From Terrimonas pollutisoli (GTDB taxonomy: Bacteria > Bacteroidota > Bacteroidia > Chitinophagales > Chitinophagaceae): a stretch of 64,000 nt of DNA. Below the pieces are notes generated by a model that had not been told where the DNA came from, did not search any database, and worked only from the letters and a program-made list of their open reading frames with translations. The first letter of the stretch is position 1, and the number at the start of each line of letters is the position of its first letter. The stretch lies in NCBI RefSeq assembly GCF_029360765.1, contig NZ_JARKNA010000022.1, forward strand, positions 1-64,000. Direction: 5' to 3'. The translations under genes and the position numbers were made by a program. Shown piece after piece: positions 51,475 through 59,298 of the stretch.

Positions 51475-51530
51475 TTTTCATGGCATCACCTGTTGTGTCA
51501 CACTCTTGTACGTCCGGTTTTCATGGCATC
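51475..51530 (-). repeat. TTTTCATGGCATC dispersed repeat, tandem copies 2 and 3
   Basis: The word occurs at 51475-51487 and 51518-51530, separated by ACCTGTTGTGTCACACTCTT and GTACGTCCGG. The first copy and its tail resemble 9230-9267. It lies in the gap between the cytochrome and iorB genes. Confidence 0.5.
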
Positions 51531-51636
51531 TTTTAAAGTCATAATAAATCTTATTCAATCAAACAATTTCTAACTTGATAAATGTTTTTACAGATTTTCT
51601 TCATTACGACTGTCTTTCTTTCTCATCTATGAAAAG

Positions 51637-52320
51637 TTATTTAGCTTTTGGAGCATACGCCCCTTTTTCGATCCAGGTGATCCATGCTTTTTTAAATTCT
51701 GCGTGACTGATTGGTGGAAGCGTACGGCCCTCGCCGGGATTCCAGGCTGCTAAAACCAAACCATCATCTGCATGTTTAATTAACTGTTCTTTATTCTTAT
51801 GACCGTTTTGTTTCGGATCCATTATTTGTTTGGCTAATTGATGAGCCGTCCTGCCCTGGAAAACCATTTTCATGTCAGCCGGTGGTAAATGCCAGTTTGG
51901 ATTTCCAGGAGGTGTATTAAGACCTGCCGTGTTGGCGGGCTGATGACAGTTAGAACATTTCATCGCATACACACCTTTACCTTCTTTGCCTCTTTTGGGA
52001 AACATGGTGTGCAAATGGTTATCGTCTCCCTGTAGTGGGATATCTCCCGAAGGATGACAGTTCATACAACGGGGACTCATCAAAACTTTATACACCTTCA
52101 TAAAGGCTTTAACTGATTCAACACTATCCTTATTAATGTTATCATGTTTTGCATCACGACCTGCGAAATCGTTCTTGTTCTTAAAAGCCGAAGTTGTCAC
52201 TATGATTACTGAAACAATAATCGCCATGACGGTAATCGTCTTCACCGGAAAAAAATGACTTACCTTAATTTCTGAATGCTGTTTCATAAAGTGAAATGAG
52301 TTTAAGGAATAAATTGTCAA
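51637..52320 (-). CDS. Membrane-anchored c-type cytochrome between the molybdenum-hydroxylase subunits
   Basis: The protein has an N-terminal membrane helix (VKTITVMAIIVSVIIVTTSAF) and two heme-c motifs, CMNCH near residue 85 and CSNCH near 123, followed by Met-rich candidates for axial ligands. It most likely takes electrons from the IorAB-like enzyme to the respiratory chain. ATG at 52320 gives 227 residues; a start at the MKQH of residue 12 would also keep the anchor. Confidence 0.85.
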   Translation of the reverse strand: MTIYSLNSFHFMKQHSEIKVSHFFPVKTITVMAIIVSVIIVTTSAFKNKNDFAGRDAKHDNINKDSVESVKAFMKVYKVLMSPRCMNCHPSGDIPLQGDDNHLHTMFPKRGKEGKGVYAMKCSNCHQPANTAGLNTPPGNPNWHLPPADMKMVFQGRTAHQLAKQIMDPKQNGHKNKEQLIKHADDGLVLAAWNPGEGRTLPPISHAEFKKAWITWIEKGAYAPKAK

Positions 52321-52336
52321 CTGTTGCTGGTTACCG

Positions 52337-52377
52337 GTTTCCAGTTACCCGGTAACATGAAACCGGTAACTGGAAAC
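52337..52377. repeat. Nested GTTACCGG-type inverted repeat
   Basis: GTTTCCAGTTACC (52337-52349) pairs exactly with GGTAACTGGAAAC (52365-52377). An overlapping alternative, GTTACCGGTTTC (52330-52341), pairs with GAAACCGGTAAC (52359-52370). It sits between the 2Fe-2S and cytochrome genes. Confidence 0.7.
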
Positions 52378-52409
52378 AAAAACTTTATTAGATAAAATAG
52401 TTAACCACA

Positions 52410-52874
52410 CTAGAATCCTTTTTTCTGCATCTCCGCTGCTAAATGAATGGCTTTGCGAATACGTGGGTAAGTGCCGCAACGGCAAATATTACCTGCCATT
52501 GCATCGTCAATATCCTGGTCAGTTGGATTCGGATTCTCCCTGAGAAGAACTGCCGCTGACATCAGCTGACCTGAATGACAATAGCCACATTGTGGTACAT
52601 CAATTTCCTGCCAGGCCTTTTGCAACGGATGATCATTCTTTTCTGACAAGCCTTCAATCGTCATAACTTTTTGCCCTTCGGCGCGGCTGACTTTGGTAAT
52701 GCAGGAGCGAACAGCTTCACCGTTCAGGTGTACTACGCAGGCACCACATTGTGCTACCCCACATCCATATTTCGTTCCGGTAAGACCAACGAAATCTCTT
52801 AACACCCACAATAACGGCATATCAGGGCTTACATCCACCTGGTATGTTTTCTGATTGACATTTAATGAGATCAT
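52410..52874 (-). CDS. iorA: 2Fe-2S subunit of the isoquinoline 1-oxidoreductase-like dehydrogenase
   Basis: The 154-residue small subunit holds two 2Fe-2S clusters: a plant-ferredoxin type site (GCGVAQCGACVV, with a later CITK) and a helical site (CGYCHSGQ and CRCG). It passes electrons from the molybdenum centre of the subunit encoded at 49237. It is the first gene of the transcript, and tandem repeat site b lies 127 bases upstream. Confidence 0.94.
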   Translation of the reverse strand: MISLNVNQKTYQVDVSPDMPLLWVLRDFVGLTGTKYGCGVAQCGACVVHLNGEAVRSCITKVSRAEGQKVMTIEGLSEKNDHPLQKAWQEIDVPQCGYCHSGQLMSAAVLLRENPNPTDQDIDDAMAGNICRCGTYPRIRKAIHLAAEMQKKGF

Positions 52875-53001
52875 ACGCTAACGAAACATTAAGAAATGAT
52901 AAATATTTTTTCCGTCCTTGTTTAAACCAGGTGAGCTTGTATGTTTAGGTCTAACTCTCAGTGCTTCTTTCAAAGGTATTTTAGCCATACTCCCTGTTAT
53001 T

Positions 53002-53043
53002 ATGAATTTCAAACAGATTATTACGAATTTCAAACCGATATTC
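53002..53043 (-). promoter_or_regulatory. Tandem 21-base direct repeat upstream of iorA (site b)
   Basis: ATGAATTTCAAACAGAT is repeated 21 bases later as ACGAATTTCAAACCGAT. Same orientation relative to the downstream gene as sites a and c. Confidence 0.6.
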
Positions 53044-53168
53044 GAAAAATCATCGTTGAAAAATAAAAGTTCCTCTGAAATACTTCTATTAAAGCCACAA
53101 AAAACAGGCCCTAATTTTAAACATTGCTTAACTCAAAGCGCATTGAACCGAGTCTTGTTGCGGGAAAC

Positions 53169-54311
53169 CTATTTCAAACTATTGTATTCTTCTTCTGTTA
53201 CTCTTTGTAACCAAACGGCATTTCCTTTCTCTGCATTAGTGGCAATGGCAATATGGGCAAGTTGCATATCAGGCGAAGCCCCATGCCAATGCTCTATTCC
53301 CGGAGGGCATTTCAATGCATCGTCTTTTTTGATGACCTTTATTGGTTGGCCTCTTTCCTGGTAATAGCCTTTACCTTTGGTAACAAGTAAAACCTGGCCA
53401 CCCGGATGGCTATGCCAATTTGTTCTCGCCCCTGGTTCAAATGTTACAACTCCTATCAAACAATCGAGTTGGTCTTGTGCTTGCACTACCATATTAACCC
53501 AAACAATTCCGGTGAAATGATTAGCAGGAGCTCTTACTCCTCTTGTAAAAATGTTACTACTGCTGTCTGTACCGTTGTGCCCAGCCTTTGAATTTGTTAC
53601 TGTGGATAGAACCCGCCGGCCGGCATCGGCTTCCTCTTTTCCAACCTTTGCCTCAATTAGGGAAAGCATTTCCTGAAGCTCAGATTCAGTTATGCCAAGA
53701 TTTAAGGCAATCCGCATATGTCCCTGCATCATAGGTTCTACTCCGCCGAGACTGACAAGCGCAGATATAGTAGCAATTTCCCTCTCTGAATAAGAAAGAA
53801 TATCACGGCCAAAAATGTCTGCAAATAAGTGTTCCTTTAAAAATGTATCTATCACTGGGCTAAAAGCTGCATAACCTGTTTTCGGCTCTCTTTCAGTTTG
53901 ATCAGTGAGTGTTTCCAATGCATTCTTTCCCCGCTCGTATTTACTGAGACTATTTTTTACAGGAGTAGCTTGCTTCCCGTCCCGATCTATTATGCCTTTG
54001 GTTTTTCTTGCTTCTAACACTGCCATGAATGTGTTTATTCCCTGAAGACTCCGTGGAAAGCCGCAATAGGCATACAGGTGAACCAACACTTCTTTGATTT
54101 CATTAACTGTTAATCCAGCATCCAGGCCATCGCTCAATGCATTTTGTAACTGTGTTAAATCCCCCTTTGCAGTGAAAGCTGAGATGGTAATGATACTTTG
54201 ATGTTTCCTATCCAAAGGCTGATTTGTATTCATCGTTTGTTGTGCATTTAAGTCTTTGGTTAAGCAGGAAACAAAAAGTCCCAGTATCAAAAAACACTTT
54301 ACTAGCATCAT
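53169..54311 (-). CDS. Exported fusion of two carboxymuconolactone-decarboxylase-like domains and a cupin
   Basis: The 380-residue protein has a signal peptide (MMLVKCFLILGLFVSCL), a CMD-like domain (about 40-115, VLVHLYAYCGFPRSLQGINTF), a second CMD-like domain (about 150-240, SEREIATISALVSLGGVEPMMQGH) and a C-terminal cupin (about 265-378, NWHSHPGGQVLLVTKGKGYYQERG). CMD-family proteins include AhpD-type peroxidases and lactone decarboxylases; the CxxC of AhpD is not seen. The cupin is a close paralog of the one at 55501. Confidence 0.85.
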   Translation of the reverse strand: MMLVKCFLILGLFVSCLTKDLNAQQTMNTNQPLDRKHQSIITISAFTAKGDLTQLQNALSDGLDAGLTVNEIKEVLVHLYAYCGFPRSLQGINTFMAVLEARKTKGIIDRDGKQATPVKNSLSKYERGKNALETLTDQTEREPKTGYAAFSPVIDTFLKEHLFADIFGRDILSYSEREIATISALVSLGGVEPMMQGHMRIALNLGITESELQEMLSLIEAKVGKEEADAGRRVLSTVTNSKAGHNGTDSSSNIFTRGVRAPANHFTGIVWVNMVVQAQDQLDCLIGVVTFEPGARTNWHSHPGGQVLLVTKGKGYYQERGQPIKVIKKDDALKCPPGIEHWHGASPDMQLAHIAIATNAEKGNAVWLQRVTEEEYNSLK

Positions 54312-54339
54312 ACGAATAGCTTTTATTTTTTAAATCAAA

Positions 54340-54807
54340 TCATTCTAACCCTTTTAATTTTCTAAATACCAGGGGCATTGTTGCAACATCTATCGCTTGC
54401 ATATCTACCAACATTAATGACTTTACCATTTTAAGCGTAGTGGTTTTGTACTTTTGGAAGTGTGGCGTTTTTAAGTGTTGCTCGTAAGCTGCTTTGCTGG
54501 CATACATTTCCAGAATTCTTACCTGTGCAGGATTTTCTTTTTGATACATCGGAAAGATGGCAATTACACCCGGCTCCAGTTTTACAGATGCAGCCGCTTC
54601 TTCTTCCAGTATGGCTTTATATTCTTCCAGATAAGCCAGCTCTATTTCAATTTCTGAAATACGCACCATCAATTCTTTTTGCTGCGCCGAAGCCTTATGG
54701 TAACTAACCATCATAAATACTAAGATTAAAAAAGAAATAAGTGCTTTAGGAGCTTTGGTTTTAAAACTTTTGTTTTGCCTGATCCTTTTATCTTGAGGTA
54801 AATTCAT
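54340..54807 (-). CDS. Exported ABM-type (putative quinol monooxygenase) protein
   Basis: The 155-residue protein has an N-terminal membrane/signal segment (ALISFLILVFMMVSYHKASAQQ) and an ABM-like dimeric ferredoxin-fold domain: ISEIEIELAYLEEYKAILEEEAAASVKLEPG, RILEMYASKAAYEQHLKTPHF. Such domains include quinol monooxygenases such as YgiN, but those are usually cytosolic. The protein resembles the second half of the ORF at 48467. It is co-directional with the flavodoxin and CMD-cupin genes. Confidence 0.82.
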   Translation of the reverse strand: MNLPQDKRIRQNKSFKTKAPKALISFLILVFMMVSYHKASAQQKELMVRISEIEIELAYLEEYKAILEEEAAASVKLEPGVIAIFPMYQKENPAQVRILEMYASKAAYEQHLKTPHFQKYKTTTLKMVKSLMLVDMQAIDVATMPLVFRKLKGLE

Positions 54808-54826
54808 TGTCTTTTATTTGATGTGA

Positions 54827-55462
54827 TTATTTAATCATCTTAATTTTTTGTAACCATTTCTTCACTTTAGTTTCTGCCTCTTTTGCCTTTTCATCTTTGA
54901 TAACAAGATATTGACCATCTCTTTCCACTCCGCCTTTCATTTCAAAACCTTCCAGTACTTTACTATCCGGGCATAGTTCCTTTACCGTCCGGAAACCACT
55001 TCCTACGCCGTAGCTCGCATTTGTATTGAAAGGAATTACTGTTTTTCCGCTAAGGCTATACTGGTGTAAAAAGCTCTTCATCGGTGGCGGCATCTTCATG
55101 TCCCAGGTGGGAAATCCAAGAAATACGACATCGTATTTTTCAATGCTATCAATTTTTGTTTTTAACGGTGGCAAATAGCCTGTTTCATTTTCCTTTACTA
55201 TCTGTTGTACTGTAGCCTGGTAATTCCCGGGATATGGCTTCTCTAATTCAAGCGCCACCAATGTTCCACCTACATTTTTGTGAATGATTTCCGCTATTGC
55301 CTTGGTGTTGTTTGTCCGTGACAAATACACAATCAATATTTTGCCGGAGTTTAAACCAGATTTCATTCTTGCATTGACATCTTTCGTTTGAGAGGTAGAA
55401 CAAGCTGAAATCAAAAGACAAAATGCTAAAAGTGTATGCGCCATGAAAGTGGATATTTTCAT
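54827..55462 (-). CDS. Flavodoxin with lipoprotein-like signal
   Basis: The 211-residue protein carries an N-terminal lipoprotein signal (FMAHTLLAFCLLISAC) followed by a flavodoxin domain: ILIVYLSRTNNTKAIAEIIHKNVGG for the FMN phosphate loop and FLGFPTWDMKMPPPMKSFLHQY for the ring-binding loop. Exported flavodoxins occur next to cupin and CMD genes in Gram-negative redox-stress clusters. It might reduce quinones. Confidence 0.88.
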   Translation of the reverse strand: MKISTFMAHTLLAFCLLISACSTSQTKDVNARMKSGLNSGKILIVYLSRTNNTKAIAEIIHKNVGGTLVALELEKPYPGNYQATVQQIVKENETGYLPPLKTKIDSIEKYDVVFLGFPTWDMKMPPPMKSFLHQYSLSGKTVIPFNTNASYGVGSGFRTVKELCPDSKVLEGFEMKGGVERDGQYLVIKDEKAKEAETKVKKWLQKIKMIK

Positions 55463-55500
55463 TACTCTTATTATGTAACGTTAACTTCTTTTTTTTATCG

Positions 55501-56346
55501 CTACTGAACTAATAGCCTGGTGAATGACATTGAGCCTAACGTCCATTTACCGCTTTCCTGCACGTACACCTCTGTAACCACGAAGGGATTGATAACTTCG
55601 TTGCCGCCTACCACAGCTATCAGGCGAATTTTGTTCAAAAGAATAGCAGTATTGCCAATGAACTGCACTGATGTTTCCTGGATTTCCGCTTGCTTGTAGT
55701 GAATCCCTCCGCTTTTGATAACATTGAGTTCCTGATCTTTGGTTATCGTTCCGCCCATATGAACAAAGACAGCCTTTTCATGGAAGAGTGCGGCCAGTCT
55801 ATCTACCTTGCGATCTGACATCCAGCGCCATTTCTCTTTAGAGAGATTAATAATTTCCTGTTCAATATTTGTGCTGCTCTTAGCAGGAGAATTTGCGCCA
55901 TAGTATTGCTCATCGCTTACTTTTTGCCCCCATATCGTTTTTCCTTTCTCATTATTTGTATTTACAGCAATGTAGGTAAAGCCGCTTTCCGACGATGCAC
56001 CGTGCCAATGCTCCACGCCTGGCAGACATTTAATAACACTTCCTTTACTAACAATTTGTTTCGGCTTGCCTTTTTCCTGGTAATAGCCAGTGCCTTCCGT
56101 AATAAGCAGAATTTGACCACCGGGATGAGTATGCCAATTTAATCTTGCATTGGCATCAAATGTTGCAACAGATACATGGCAGTCTAGTATATTATCTGCT
56201 TTTACCAACTCATATAGCCACACATTTCCTGTGTGATGAACATTGGCAGCTTTTTCACCTTTTGGAAAAATGGACGCATCTTGCGCCACCGCCGTGGTAG
56301 ACAGCGCAGCAGATAATAAAATTGTGAAGTACAATACTTGTTTCAT
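55501..56346 (-). CDS. Exported fusion of a cupin and an NTF2-like domain
   Basis: Starting at 56346 gives 281 residues with a signal peptide (MKQVLYFTILLSAALSTTAVAQ). The N-terminal cupin (about 30-145, NWHTHPGGQILLITEGTGYYQEKG, GVEHWHGAS) is a paralog of the cupin at the C-terminus of the 53169 protein. The rest is an NTF2/DUF4440-like domain (WRWMSDRKVDRLAALFHEKAVFVHMGG). A start at 56388 would run into the 95-base repeat. Confidence 0.86.
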   Translation of the reverse strand: MKQVLYFTILLSAALSTTAVAQDASIFPKGEKAANVHHTGNVWLYELVKADNILDCHVSVATFDANARLNWHTHPGGQILLITEGTGYYQEKGKPKQIVSKGSVIKCLPGVEHWHGASSESGFTYIAVNTNNEKGKTIWGQKVSDEQYYGANSPAKSSTNIEQEIINLSKEKWRWMSDRKVDRLAALFHEKAVFVHMGGTITKDQELNVIKSGGIHYKQAEIQETSVQFIGNTAILLNKIRLIAVVGGNEVINPFVVTEVYVQESGKWTLGSMSFTRLLVQ

Positions 56347-56350
56347 CTGT

Positions 56351-56444
56351 ATATTTTTTATTTGATTTGGCCAGATGGAACTTACCATGATAAAATTTTC
56401 ATTGCCCTGCGTGTTATAATGAAAATTTTATCATGGACGTTTCA
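56351..56444 (-). repeat. 95-base hairpin repeat, copy 2
   Basis: A perfect 16-base stem (CCATGATAAAATTTTC and complement) with a 20-base loop. It differs from copy 1 by one A-T pair removed from both arms. It lies between the aldo/keto reductase stop at 56463 and the cupin gene start. Confidence 0.8.
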
Positions 56445-56462
56445 TATATTTTTATTAGTGAG

Positions 56463-57314
56463 TTAAACAGCAAGTTTTCTTTCACCCAGCCACTTTACCA
56501 TGGCAGGGTCACGGTGGTCAAAGAAGCTACTTGTCCTGGTGTCCAGTGTTTTGATAGCTTCCATCTCTTCAGCACTTAACTCAAAATCGAGGCTATTGAA
56601 GTTCTCTTCCATCCGCCTTCGGCGGACTGATTTTGGGATTGCAACTACTCCTCTTTGTGTAAGCCAGCGTAGAATAACCTGCGCAATTGATTTGTTATGC
56701 TTTTTACCAATTGAAGCCAGTAATTCGTTTTGGAAGATGCCGTTTTTGCCTTCTGCAAACGGCCCCCACGATTCTATTTGTACATTGTTTCCCTGTAAGA
56801 ATTTCTGCGCTTCAATTTGCTGATGGAACGGATGGGTTTCAATCTGGTTGACTGCCGGAACAATTTCGTTGTGAACAATTAAGTCAATAAGCCTGTCAGG
56901 TTGAAAGTTGCTTACGCCAATTGCCCTAACCCTTCCTTCTTTGTACAAGTCTTGCATAGCTCTCCATTCACCATACACATCACCGAGCGGTTGATGCATC
57001 AGATATAAATCGAGGTAATCTAATTGCAATTGTTTTAGTGAATTTTCAAAAGCCTTTTTTGTTCCTTCATATCCATTTGATTGTATCCAAACTTTTGTTG
57101 TGATAAACAATTCTTCTCTTGCTACGCCACTTCGTTTGATAGCTTTTCCTACAGCCTCTTCGTTTCCATAAGAAGCAGCAGTATCAATCAAACGATAGCC
57201 TGTGTTAATAGCATCTAATACGCTTCTTTCACATTTTTCTAAATCCGTTACCTGGAAAACGCCAAATCCAAGGATGGGCATTTCAACGCCGTTATTCAGT
57301 TTTACATTTTGCAT
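56463..57314 (-). CDS. Aldo/keto reductase (DkgA-like, AKR5 type)
   Basis: The 283-residue NADPH reductase has the tetrad in DTAASYGNEEAVG (Asp, Tyr), TTKVWIQS (Lys) and LMHQPLGDVYGEW (His), plus GVSNFQPDRL and IPKSVRRRRMEEN for cofactor binding. Enzymes of this type reduce methylglyoxal and other reactive aldehydes and are often controlled by an adjacent AraC gene. Here the AraC gene is divergent, 155 bases away, with a 21-base-period repeat midway. Confidence 0.94.
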   Translation of the reverse strand: MQNVKLNNGVEMPILGFGVFQVTDLEKCERSVLDAINTGYRLIDTAASYGNEEAVGKAIKRSGVAREELFITTKVWIQSNGYEGTKKAFENSLKQLQLDYLDLYLMHQPLGDVYGEWRAMQDLYKEGRVRAIGVSNFQPDRLIDLIVHNEIVPAVNQIETHPFHQQIEAQKFLQGNNVQIESWGPFAEGKNGIFQNELLASIGKKHNKSIAQVILRWLTQRGVVAIPKSVRRRRMEENFNSLDFELSAEEMEAIKTLDTRTSSFFDHRDPAMVKWLGERKLAV

Positions 57315-57370
57315 TTTTTAACTCTTTTGTTGTGCAAAGGTCCTGGTAATAACCTGCCTGAGTGGTATAC

Positions 57371-57412
57371 AGATTACGGATTTATCTACCAAGATTACTG
57401 ATTTGAGGATGC
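57371..57412. promoter_or_regulatory. Tandem 21-base direct repeat between aldo/keto reductase and araC
   Basis: AGATTACGGATTT (57371-57383) recurs as AGATTACTGATTT (57392-57404), a 21-base period. It lies midway between the two divergent start codons, 56 bases from each. The motif differs from sites a to c. Confidence 0.6.
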
Positions 57413-57439
57413 TTACTAATGAAGGGATGAATAAAGTGG

Positions 57440-57447
57440 TAATTTTG
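57440..57447 (+). promoter_or_regulatory. Candidate -7 element (TAATTTTG) of the AraC gene at 57469
   Basis: An exact TAnnTTTG match 21 bases before the ATG. The tandem repeat lies just upstream, where an activator would contact RNA polymerase. Confidence 0.4.
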
Positions 57448-57468
57448 AACAGCTAAAACGACAGTGAT

Positions 57469-58365
57469 ATGGATAACCTGCGACGCTTTGAAACAATCAG
57501 CGATTACAACGCATTCAACAATAATGAAACACTCCATCCTTTGGTGAGTGTGGTTGACTTGTCGAAGGCAAGTCCAAGACAAGCCTCCAATATGTATTTT
57601 GGTTTTTACACCGTCTTTTTAAAAGAGGTCAAGTGCGGTGATCTTCGGTACGGTCGTCACACTTATGACTACCAGGAAGGAACGCTGGTATTCATTGCAC
57701 CCGGACAAGTGGTTAGCGTTGACAACAGTGGAGAGACTTATCAACCGAAAGGTTATGCTCTTGTCTTTCATCCTGATTTAATACATGGCACCGCCCTTGG
57801 ACGGCATATTCAGGATTATACTTTCTTCGGCTATCAATCAAATGAAGCACTTCATTTGTCGGAACGTGAAAGAAAAATTGTTTTGGATTGTTTTTCAAAA
57901 ATTGAATATGAATTGGAACATGCAATTGATAAGCATAGTAAAAAACTTATTGTAGATAATATTGAACTGCTTTTGAACTACTGTATTCGGTTTTACGACC
58001 GACAATTTATTACCCGTGATAATGTACATAAAGGCATTTTGGAAAGGTTTGAGTATTTATTGAACGGGTATTTTCACACAGACAAGCCACAGACGATTGG
58101 TTTGCCTTCTGTGGCCTGGTGTGCCAGTGAATTGAATTTATCGCCTAACTATTTCGGTGACCTGATAAAAAAAGAAACAGGCAAAACAGCGCAGGAATAT
58201 ATTCAGACTAAATTAATTGATGTAGCTAAGGAGAAAATATCTGATCCGGATAAATCCGTAAGCCAGGTTGCGTATGAGCTGGGGTTTAAATATCCACAGC
58301 ACTTCACCCGTCTCTTCAAACAACGGGTCGGCCAATCTCCCAATGAATACCGGGCACTCAATTAA
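57469..58365 (+). CDS. AraC-family transcriptional regulator
   Basis: The 298-residue protein has an AraC-type sensory half (about 1-175, including TLVFIAPGQVVSV) and two C-terminal helix-turn-helix units: SVAWCASELNLSPNYFGDLIKKETG and KSVSQVAYELGFKYPQHFTRLFKQRVGQSPNEYR. It probably controls the divergent aldo/keto reductase gene, in the manner of YqhC-type regulators. It converges with the second AraC gene. Confidence 0.92.
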   Translation: MDNLRRFETISDYNAFNNNETLHPLVSVVDLSKASPRQASNMYFGFYTVFLKEVKCGDLRYGRHTYDYQEGTLVFIAPGQVVSVDNSGETYQPKGYALVFHPDLIHGTALGRHIQDYTFFGYQSNEALHLSERERKIVLDCFSKIEYELEHAIDKHSKKLIVDNIELLLNYCIRFYDRQFITRDNVHKGILERFEYLLNGYFHTDKPQTIGLPSVAWCASELNLSPNYFGDLIKKETGKTAQEYIQTKLIDVAKEKISDPDKSVSQVAYELGFKYPQHFTRLFKQRVGQSPNEYRALN

Positions 58366-58374
58366 TCAGGAAAA

Positions 58375-59298
58375 TTACACAGCTCTGAACTTTAGCGGAC
58401 TTAGCTGTACATGCTTTTTAAAGAAGTTATTGAAATGGGTGACTTCTGCAAATCCTAATGCATAAGCAATTTCAGTCACATTCCATGGACTATGCTTCAG
58501 GAGAATCTTTGCCTCCTGTAATATACGTTCAGCAACGATCTGTGATGTTGTTTTCTCCGTTGTTTCCTTAACGGCCCTGTTCAAATGATTTACATGTACA
58601 TTCAACTGCTGCGCATAATCAGATGGCGAACGAAGATATACCTGCTGGTGGTTCTCATCAATGGGGAACTGTCGTTCAAGCAATTCAAGAAATAAAGTGG
58701 AAATTCTTTGCGAAGCATTCACGGGCTGCTTATCAAATTTTGCCGTAGGCTGCATTTTCATAGCAAAATGAATGAGCTCAAATACCAGGGATCGTAATAC
58801 ATCATATTTATGGATGTAATCCGAATTGATCTCTTCAAACATTCGCTGAAATATATTATTCACGGGGTCCACCTGTTCATCCATTAATTCAAATACATGT
58901 GTGCCGTTGGGTTGAAACACTTCGTATTGATTTAAGTTTCCAAATTGATGAAAAAAGTGGTGGTTGAAAATACAATACACACCGCTCCGGATAGTATCCA
59001 GGTGTTCCCATTTATACGGTATCTGTGGATTGGAAAATGATAGGGCCTGTTTTTGTACCTCAAAAACTTTATCGGCATAGTGTACGTGGCTGCTACCCAT
59101 CACCAGCATGATCTTATAAAAATCACGTCGCTTGTATGGTAAAGACAGTGGTTTGCCTTCCACAAAAGGTTCCAGCTTAAAAATGTTGAAATGCCCGATC
59201 TCATGACGCAGATTGTCGGGTATCCAGTCGAATTTTTGTTTATAGAAATCTTCTATTGTTTCCACTTTTCTCATCTCCCACAAACTTACAGATTTCAT
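58375..59298 (-). CDS. AraC-family transcriptional regulator
   Basis: The 307-residue protein has an N-terminal ligand-binding half with the layout of the AraC cupin domain and a C-terminal helix-turn-helix pair (SPSDYAQQLNVHVNHLNRAVKETTEK and WNVTEIAYALGFAEVTHFNNFFKKHVQLSPLKFR). A 21-base tandem repeat (site c) lies 183 bases upstream of its start. The same repeat precedes two other transcription units in the cluster, so this factor is the best candidate to bind it. Confidence 0.92.
   Translation of the reverse strand: MKSVSLWEMRKVETIEDFYKQKFDWIPDNLRHEIGHFNIFKLEPFVEGKPLSLPYKRRDFYKIMLVMGSSHVHYADKVFEVQKQALSFSNPQIPYKWEHLDTIRSGVYCIFNHHFFHQFGNLNQYEVFQPNGTHVFELMDEQVDPVNNIFQRMFEEINSDYIHKYDVLRSLVFELIHFAMKMQPTAKFDKQPVNASQRISTLFLELLERQFPIDENHQQVYLRSPSDYAQQLNVHVNHLNRAVKETTEKTTSQIVAERILQEAKILLKHSPWNVTEIAYALGFAEVTHFNNFFKKHVQLSPLKFRAV

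Noticed and set aside
52918..53364. Plus-strand 148-codon frame between iorA and the CMD-cupin gene
   Set aside because: Its second half is antisense to the cupin domain and its first half crosses the tandem operator; composition is not gene-like.
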